A stretch of DNA of 64,000 nucleotides, taken from NCBI RefSeq assembly GCF_014655595.1, contig NZ_BNBL01000017.1, forward strand, positions 62,001-126,000. The letters run 5' to 3'. Shown here piece after piece: positions 59,315 through 64,000 of this stretch; the first letter of the stretch is position 1, and the number at the start of each line of letters is the position of its first letter. The stretch comes from Streptomyces griseocarneus. Its GTDB lineage: Bacteria > Actinomycetota > Actinomycetes > Streptomycetales > Streptomycetaceae. The notes below the pieces were generated by a model. It was given only the letters and a program-made list of their open reading frames with translations. It ran no database searches and was not told the DNA's origin. The position numbers and the translations under genes were made by a program.

Positions 59315-59400
59315 TCCCCGGAGACTGTTCTCCGGTGATCTCCGGCTGACTCCGGCTGTCACCGGGGTTCTGCGGGTGGCCTCGGAGAATACACGGAGAA
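59315..59400. repeat. TCTCCGG / GGAGA repeats beside att site
   Basis: TCTCCGG-tga-TCTCCGG-ctg-ACTCCGG direct repeats with inverted GGAGA units, between the tRNA end and the integrase remnant. Could be integrase arm sites. Confidence 0.4.
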
Positions 59401-59418
59401 GTTCTCCTCGCCCGCCGG

Positions 59419-59796
59419 TTACCCCTCGGACAGCTCGGGGAGGTCTCCCCCGGCTTCGATACGCCTCTTAAGATCGGGGAGCTGCCCGACGATGCAGCGG
59501 GCGTACGTCGCTAGCAGGACCGCGACGCTGGTGCCAGCCCACTCCGCGACCTGAGCGGGTGGCACCCCGTAGTTGAGCCACTTGGTCAGGCGAGTGTTTC
59601 GCCAGTCGTACACCCGCCTACCCAGGGGTGAGTCGAACTCGTGGGGAGTCAGTACCTCCTGACGGGCGGTCCTCCAAGCGCGCCGGATGACCGAGCCGGC
59701 GAGGATGCCGCCCTTCTCTCCCTGGAACAGCCGGTCGCCTGGTTTCAGCCCTTCGGCCCTGATGTGCTCGCGAAGGATCTTCGTCAGGCTGCGCAC
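59419..59796 (-). pseudogene. Tyrosine-recombinase integrase, C-terminal remnant
   Basis: 125 aa. RRVYDWRNTRLTKWLNYGVP, then VAEWAGTSVAVLLATYARCI, match the C-terminal catalytic half of Streptomyces integrative-element integrases (box II R and the final Tyr). The usual H of H-x-x-R is Y here (YDWR). The first catalytic Arg and the N-terminal 60% are missing; the frame breaks at 59,796 against a methyltransferase fragment. Confidence 0.78.
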
Positions 59797-59797
59797 C

Positions 59798-60030
59798 GCG
59801 GTCTACGACGGTCACCGCGGCTTCACCCTCTCCCACTTCCACCGAGGTGAAGAGCTGGCTGAGGAAATGCGCTCCGCCGGCCTGACCGATGTGGCCGTGT
59901 TCGGCATCGAGGGGCCCGCCTGGTCCATGGTGACGGCCGTCGAGCAGAGTCCCGGGCCGGGCTCGAGCAATGAGCTCTTCGAGGCGGTCCTAACAGCGAC
60001 ACGCATGGCCGAGCCCTACCCGGAACCCTC
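59798..60030 (+). pseudogene. SAM-methyltransferase C-terminal remnant
   Basis: SHFHRGEELAEEMRSAGLTD, then VAVFGIEGPAWSMVTAVE and SSNELFEAVLTATRMAE match the C-terminal end of class I methyltransferases common in Streptomyces. The 5' part has been replaced by the integrase fragment. Confidence 0.6.
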
Positions 60031-60176
60031 GCAGCGTCTTCGCACCTTCTGGCAGTGGGGAAGGCTCCTGCGTGAGGGGCGGACTTTGCCGCCGGACTGC
60101 CCTGCACCGATCTTCGAAGCTCGGGGTATGGCGTGGGACCTATTTTTTACGCGGCCAAAAGCCCGGCCAGTCACGG

Positions 60177-60335
60177 CTATGGCCCCTTGGACTTGCCGCC
60201 TATCCACCCCATCACTGATCGCAAAACCTTGAGTAGTTCTAGACCACTCTCACGAAGCAGAGTGACTACAGCACCGACGACCGAGCTCCCCGCAAGGGCC
60301 ACGGTGATGAGGGTCATAATGAGCTCAGAGCGCAT
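60177..60335 (-). CDS. Small single-helix membrane protein
   Basis: 52 aa from ATG 60335, overlapping the stop of the upstream gene. One hydrophobic helix (LIMTLITVALAGSSVVGAVV) and a basic end (IGGKSKGP). Low GC. Possible partner of the four-helix protein. Confidence 0.45.
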   Translation of the reverse strand: MRSELIMTLITVALAGSSVVGAVVTLLRESGLELLKVLRSVMGWIGGKSKGP

Positions 60336-60885
60336 TACTGGGCCCCCGCTCGCTGAGGTAAGTAGTGAATCCGGCACTCAGCAGTGTCGTGATAAGCAAT
60401 ATAAACGAATTTCTACCAAGTACCGCCGGATCAATATTCTCATCGTCCGCGCCCGCAGCAAGAAAGGTTGCGAAAAGCAAAACAGCCACATTCCATAAGG
60501 TCCAGAAGAGAGGAACGCTCTTTGCTCGCATATGCGCCTGGGCGATCGCTGAAGCCGCTAGCCCCATGCACACAATATACAAGTCGGCTCGGGCGCAAAA
60601 TTCGAAGAAACCCGGAGTTTGGTGATCTTTAAGAGAGCTCTCTTGCACTAGCTGCGCTATTGGCGGGAGAATCGCGAAGACGACGGCACACATAAACCAT
60701 GTGCCGAGCTTTTGCAAAGGCGTATGCTCAGGGTCGGCGACTCCCCCTGACGTTGGGTGCGCACCGTCGACACCAAGAGCTCCACATTGAGGCGAGTTGG
60801 AGGGATTAGCCGCGTTGGCACCACCAGGTGTTGCGGCCGGAGGTGGAGTAGACAACCGCGTCGAGCCCCCGATCAGTGCTTCCAT
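60325..60885 (-). CDS. Four-helix membrane protein
   Basis: 186 aa from ATG 60885. Pro/Ala-rich soluble start, then four membrane helices (WFMCAVVFAILPPIAQLV; LYIVCMGLAASAIAQ; FWTLWNVAVLLFATFLAAGA; SFILLITTLLSAGFTTYL). GC is clearly lower than the neighbours. No known family; pairs with the small gene downstream. Confidence 0.5.
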   Translation of the reverse strand: MEALIGGSTRLSTPPPAATPGGANAANPSNSPQCGALGVDGAHPTSGGVADPEHTPLQKLGTWFMCAVVFAILPPIAQLVQESSLKDHQTPGFFEFCARADLYIVCMGLAASAIAQAHMRAKSVPLFWTLWNVAVLLFATFLAAGADDENIDPAVLGRNSFILLITTLLSAGFTTYLSERGPSNAL

Positions 60886-61135
60886 CTTCGATATCAACGT
60901 CTTACCGCAACCAGCCTGCCCCTGTCTCTACTTCGAGCTTCTCAGGCGCATGATTCCGGCCCGGGGCTAGCCGGCGAAACCTGCTGTCGGACCTGCTCAG
61001 GCCTGAGCTCACACAGCGCAGCGGAAGGCCTCCCTCCGGGGAATGCGCGGTGACGTTGCCCACAGGGGCCCGCCGCAGGCCACTTCACTCCAGGTCAGAG
61101 CCTTGATCAATGAGAACAGGATCGGTCTCTTCTAA

Positions 61136-61533
61136 GCGCCGTTCCTGTCCACGTTCCTGCCCGACACCCCCCGCAACCGCGAAAGCCTCGCCGCCGCCTG
61201 GCTGCGGATACTCGAACTCGGCTACACGCCCCGCACTACCCCGGCCGACGAGCCCGAGGGCTGCACGCGCACCCGGTGCGCGGGCGTCCACCACGGCTAC
61301 CCCGGCAGCGAACACCGCTGGGCCCTGACGGACCTGCTCTGCAGCGAGGACATCGACGTCTTCTACAGCCACATGCGGGAGCGGAAGGGCGCCAAGCCCG
61401 CACCGCCGCGCCGCCACAGGGCTGCCCGTACTCCGGGCCCGGCAAGGCAGCAGAGCGCGCCGCCCGCTACGTCGAACTCGGCCTCACTATCCCCGCCTGG
61501 GACACCGACGCCCGCGCCGCACTCGCGGCCTGA
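61136..61533 (+). pseudogene. 5'-truncated, frameshifted hypothetical gene
   Basis: A TAA at 61133 precedes the frame, so the start is lost. FLPDTPRNRESLAAAWLRIL and VHHGYPGSEHRWALTDLLC read well; then coding shifts frame near 61,415 to CPYSGPGKAAERAARYVELG and ends at 61533. Not a recognised family. Confidence 0.5.
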
Positions 61534-61542
61534 CCACCGCCC

Positions 61543-61575
61543 GCCGGGGCGCGACGCAGACTGCCGCGCCCCGGC
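61543..61575 (+). terminator. Terminator-like hairpin
   Basis: GCCGGGGCGCG / CGCGCCCCGGC, perfect 11-bp stem after the truncated gene. Confidence 0.55.
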
Positions 61576-61614
61576 ACCCTCCCCGCCACTCCACCACGAA
61601 ATCGCGAGGTAGCC

Positions 61615-61908
61615 ATGACCACCGCCCCCAACGTCACCGTGAAGGACTCCAGCCAGCTCGCCGAGGGCGACATCGTCCTCACCTACGGCATGCGAGTCTG
61701 GCTCGACACCCGCACCACACGCACGGACTCCGGGTACACCGTCTACGCCTGGTCCGGAACCGTCCGGAATCTCGACGAAGTCCGCGAAGAGGGGCACGTC
61801 CCCATGCCCTGGCTGCGTACCTGGAAAAACGGGCTCGTCGACCGCGAGGACGCGTGGACGATCCAGGGCAACACGTTCGCGAACTGGCTCGTTGAGAACC
61901 CCTCGTAG
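61615..61908 (+). CDS. Small hypothetical protein
   Basis: 97 aa. Beta-rich (VLTYGMRVWLDTRTTRTDSG; TVYAWSGTVRNLDEV). ATG 61615 has GAGGTAG upstream. Followed by a strong hairpin. Unknown. Confidence 0.55.
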   Translation: MTTAPNVTVKDSSQLAEGDIVLTYGMRVWLDTRTTRTDSGYTVYAWSGTVRNLDEVREEGHVPMPWLRTWKNGLVDREDAWTIQGNTFANWLVENPS

Positions 61909-61916
61909 CGCTCCCC

Positions 61917-61945
61917 GCCGGGGGCGCCGCCACCACGCCCCCGGC
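61917..61945 (+). terminator. Terminator-like hairpin
   Basis: GCCGGGGGCG / CGCCCCCGGC, perfect 10-bp stem. Confidence 0.55.
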
Positions 61946-61986
61946 ATCCCTCCGCATTCCCTCCCGCACTTCCCGACGAGGACACC

Positions 61987-63044
61987 GTGAGCGCCCAACT
62001 GACCCTGTTCGCCGACACAGCCCCCGCCCCGAAGAAGAAGCGAGCCCGCCGCGTCCACCCCTCCGTGCCTGCAGTGCCGGCCACGACCATCCCGACTGCA
62101 CTGCTCCGCGCCGCCGACTGGATACTTCTGAACTCATCCGGCGGGAAGGACTCGCAGTCGATGGCCTCCCACGTCTGCCGCCTGGCCGCGAAGCTGGGAC
62201 TGTTCCACCGCGTTGTGATCGTTCACGCCGACCTCGGCGACGTCGAGTGGGGTGGCACCCGCAAGCTCGCCGAGGACCAGGCCCGCCGCCTCGGAGTCCG
62301 CTTCGAGGTGGTCAAGGCCGAGGGCGGCGACCTCCTGGCGCGCACCGTCGCCCGGTTCTTCAAGCTCAAGGCGAAGGCGGAGAAGGAAGCCCGCGATGAG
62401 GGCCGCGACCCCGCCACAGTGAAGGTCGCTCCGGCCTGGCCTTCGAGTGCAGCTTAGGTGGTGCACTTCGGATTTGAAGCGGGGACCGATCCGGAAGCTG
62501 ATGACGCGGCTCGTGGCCGAACTCGGCGACCTCGGACGCCCCGTGCGCATCCTCAACTGCATGGGCCAGCGGGCCGCCGAGAGCCCGCCGCGCGCCAAAC
62601 TCGCAGCCGTCGAGATCGACCGCCCGGCGAGCAACGGCAAGAGACACGTAACGACGTGGCGGCCGATTCACGGCTGGACGGACGTCGAGGTTTGGAAGGA
62701 GATCGCCCGCTCAGGCCTGCCGTACCACGAGGCGTACGACTGGGGCATGAGCCGCCTGTCCTGCTCGTTCTGTGTTCTCGGGTGTGAGGCGGACGTCGTC
62801 CTCGCCGCGCCTGCGCCCGACGAAGGCCGCCCAGTACGTCGCCGTCGAGAAGAAGGTCGGCGCCGACTTCAAGAACGGCCTGTCCATGCGAACGATCGTC
62901 GAGCGCGCCAAGGCCCTGGACGCCGAGTATGGCGAGCTGCGCCGGCCCCCGCGAGGCACCGCGCTCTCCGGCTATGTCGGCAAGAAGGCCACTCGCAAGT
63001 ACCTCGACCGCCTCGCACGGGGGCGTCTCGACCTGGCGGCCTGA
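61987..63044 (+). pseudogene. PAPS-reductase/PP-loop family gene with two frameshifts
   Basis: The gene spans three frames. First (GTG 61987): ADWILLNSSGGKDSQSMASH (PP-loop SGGKDS) to WPSSAA and a TAG; one inserted T near 62,456 moves coding to RWCTSDLKRGPIRKLMTRLV and GMSRLSCSFCVLG; one inserted base near 62,808 moves it to RLRPTKAAQYVAVEKKVGAD and on to 63044. Restored length is about 350 aa. Such proteins occur on phages and plasmids, some linked to DNA modification; role here unknown. Confidence 0.65.
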
Positions 63045-63065
63045 CCCGCCGCCCGTTCCATCACC

Positions 63066-63084
63066 GGCCGGAGAGCAACCGGCC
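63066..63084 (+). promoter_or_regulatory. AGAGCAA leader hairpin, copy 10
   Basis: GGCCGG-AGAGCAA-CCGGCC; 27 bases to GTG; downstream GACCCGAACCGAAAGG. Confidence 0.85.
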
Positions 63085-63111
63085 CCGCAGACCCGAACCG
63101 AAAGGCCCGCC

Positions 63112-63489
63112 GTGCCCACCACCGCGTCCGCGCCCCTCCTCGTCCGCGAGACCGACGACAACGAGACGTGGCTCTTGCTGTACCTCGGCGACACGCTCGT
63201 CGGCTACCTGAACGCCATCGACTGCGGCGACGAACTGTGGGTCATGGAGGTCAGCGTCCACCCCGCCCACCGTGGCCACAGGCACGGCACACACCTGCTG
63301 AAAGCACTGCTCAACGAGAACCCCGTCTCGCAGATCGCCCTCTCATGCGACTCGTTCACGCCGGATCATCTGTGGCGCCACGCCCCGGAGGGCCTTGCTG
63401 AACCAGCCCTCGCCGCCTGGTACCCGCGGCACGGCTTCCGCCCGGAAGCCGACGACGAGGACAGCCACCGCATGGTGCGCCTGCCCTGA
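63112..63489 (+). CDS. GNAT-family N-acetyltransferase
   Basis: 125 aa from GTG 63112. Acetyl-CoA loop VSVHPAHRGHRHGTHLLKAL (R/H-x-x-G-x-G) and the usual late segment AAWYPRHGFRPEADD. Substrate unknown. Expressed behind leader copy 10. Confidence 0.75.
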   Translation: MPTTASAPLLVRETDDNETWLLLYLGDTLVGYLNAIDCGDELWVMEVSVHPAHRGHRHGTHLLKALLNENPVSQIALSCDSFTPDHLWRHAPEGLAEPALAAWYPRHGFRPEADDEDSHRMVRLP

Positions 63490-63502
63490 CCTCTACCCCT
63501 GG

Positions 63503-63517
63503 CCGGAGAGCAACCGG
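63503..63517 (+). promoter_or_regulatory. AGAGCAA leader hairpin, copy 11 (orphan)
   Basis: CCGG-AGAGCAA-CCGG after the GNAT stop; the ACCCGAACCGAAAGG part is absent. Probably the edge of the element. Confidence 0.7.
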
Positions 63518-63708
63518 GTTTTCCAGTGACAAAGCAGTGGGGGCCGAGGTTGAGACGGCATCCCATTCTGGGGCCGAGGGACGATGGCGCGTTTTGAGCT
63601 GGACCCAGCTCTTGGTGGTCGAGTTACCTATGCCTCGCAGGATGGCAATACCGACGATCCGACATGTCCATGCCGGATGTGGGAACTCGACAGAGAGGTA
63701 CCCCCGCT

Positions 63709-64000
63709 ATGTCGATACGCCGAACGGCCACGATAGCCGCCACAACCGCCCTTCTCGGGGCCGGCCTGCTGGCCGCACCGGCAGCTCAGGCCACCGAGAC
63801 TCAATCTCCTGCAGCGCCCGCGCGCTTCGTGAGCCAGTCCTCCGCTGACCAGAACGTCGTTCCCGGCTCAGAGGAGTACCACTCCTGGTACTGGACCTAT
63901 GAGGCCTGCCACAACGCCGGCATACGGCTAACAGCCCAGCCCAGCCGCTGGAAGTCTTACGACTGCCGCGACCACTCCTCGGGCGTAACCGTACTGCTCT
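63709..64000 (+). CDS. Secreted protein, partial
   Basis: Starts at ATG 63709 with GAGAGG eight bases upstream. Signal peptide IRRTATIAATTALLGAGLLA with AAPAAQA cleavage region. Mature part shows EEYHSWYWTYEACHNAGIRL and Cys residues that could form disulphides. Continues past the window. Similar short secreted proteins are common in Streptomyces. Confidence 0.6.
   Translation, partial: MSIRRTATIAATTALLGAGLLAAPAAQATETQSPAAPARFVSQSSADQNVVPGSEEYHSWYWTYEACHNAGIRLTAQPSRWKSYDCRDHSSGVTVLL

Noticed and set aside
48032..63517. AGAGCAA repeats as a CRISPR array
   Set aside because: Copies are dispersed on both strands, each tied to a start codon; no regular spacers and no cas genes.
63584..63736. 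50-aa ORF overlapping the secreted protein gene
   Set aside because: Has a weak ribosome site but composition is poor and it overlaps the better-supported signal-peptide gene.
1..64000. rRNA or complete tRNA genes, ParB-binding parS sites
   Set aside because: None recognised by eye; only one tRNA 3' end at 59.2 kb.

Overview
The window reads as Streptomyces or a close relative. The DNA is very GC-rich with strong third-position GC, GTG and TTG starts are common, stop/start overlaps (ATGA, GTGA, TGATG) are frequent, and several families are typical of the genus (XRE regulator with DUF397 partner, DUF2332, DUF6415-like small proteins, integrase of the Streptomyces integrative-element type). 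It looks like a chromosome-arm or plasmid mosaic of accessory DNA, with no obvious housekeeping block. | 1-1.5 kb: minus-strand phage structural genes (portal N-terminus, small membrane protein, Cys-containing protein). 1.6-5.1 kb: minus-strand P-loop kinase, NUDIX, GNAT and an XRE/DUF397 pair. 5.3-10.7 kb: two further XRE regulators around a NUDIX gene and a tightly overlapped operon of an Fe(II)/2-oxoglutarate oxygenase with small DUF6415-like proteins. | 10.9-17.3 kb: sugar-nucleotide-like cassette (RmlD-type reductase, tandem SIS protein, RraA-like, DUF2332, nucleotidyltransferase, alpha/beta hydrolase, convergent galE). 17.6-26.5 kb: second, near-continuous operon: 64-aa small protein, ABC exporter, VanX-type dipeptidase, 20-codon micro-ORF, proteasome-like Ntn hydrolase, HAD phosphatase, two NUDIX, B12-type radical SAM enzyme, AlkZ-like winged-helix protein, NUDIX, ASCH protein. 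It ends in truncated duplicates (LMW phosphatase, ABC transporter C-terminus). This is the best candidate for a specialised-metabolite or peptide pathway in the window. | 27-32 kb: zinc-ribbon-array nuclease and small phage/plasmid-like genes, several frameshifted. 32.4-36.1 kb: ISL3 transposase remnant, membrane NACHT NTPase and low-GC DNA. 36.2-41.7 kb: minus-strand phage packaging genes (large terminase, HNH nuclease, small proteins), about 35 kb from the portal gene that would normally follow. 41.9-46.3 kb: membrane proteins, small proteins and remnants. | 46.7-63.5 kb: a distinct phage- or plasmid-like element of small unknown genes and two cytosine methyltransferases. Many of its genes share one leader: an RNA-type hairpin with invariant loop AGAGCAA on a covarying GC stem, a conserved ACCCGAACCGAAAGG-type segment, and the start codon 21-30 nt after the hairpin. 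In four places a conserved GACGCGTGCTGTAGTATTT-type box sits 7-8 nt before the hairpin. One copy is fused to the 3' end of a tRNA gene beside a truncated integrase and marks an element boundary. This leader family is the most striking undescribed feature seen here. The last 300 bp begin a secreted protein gene.
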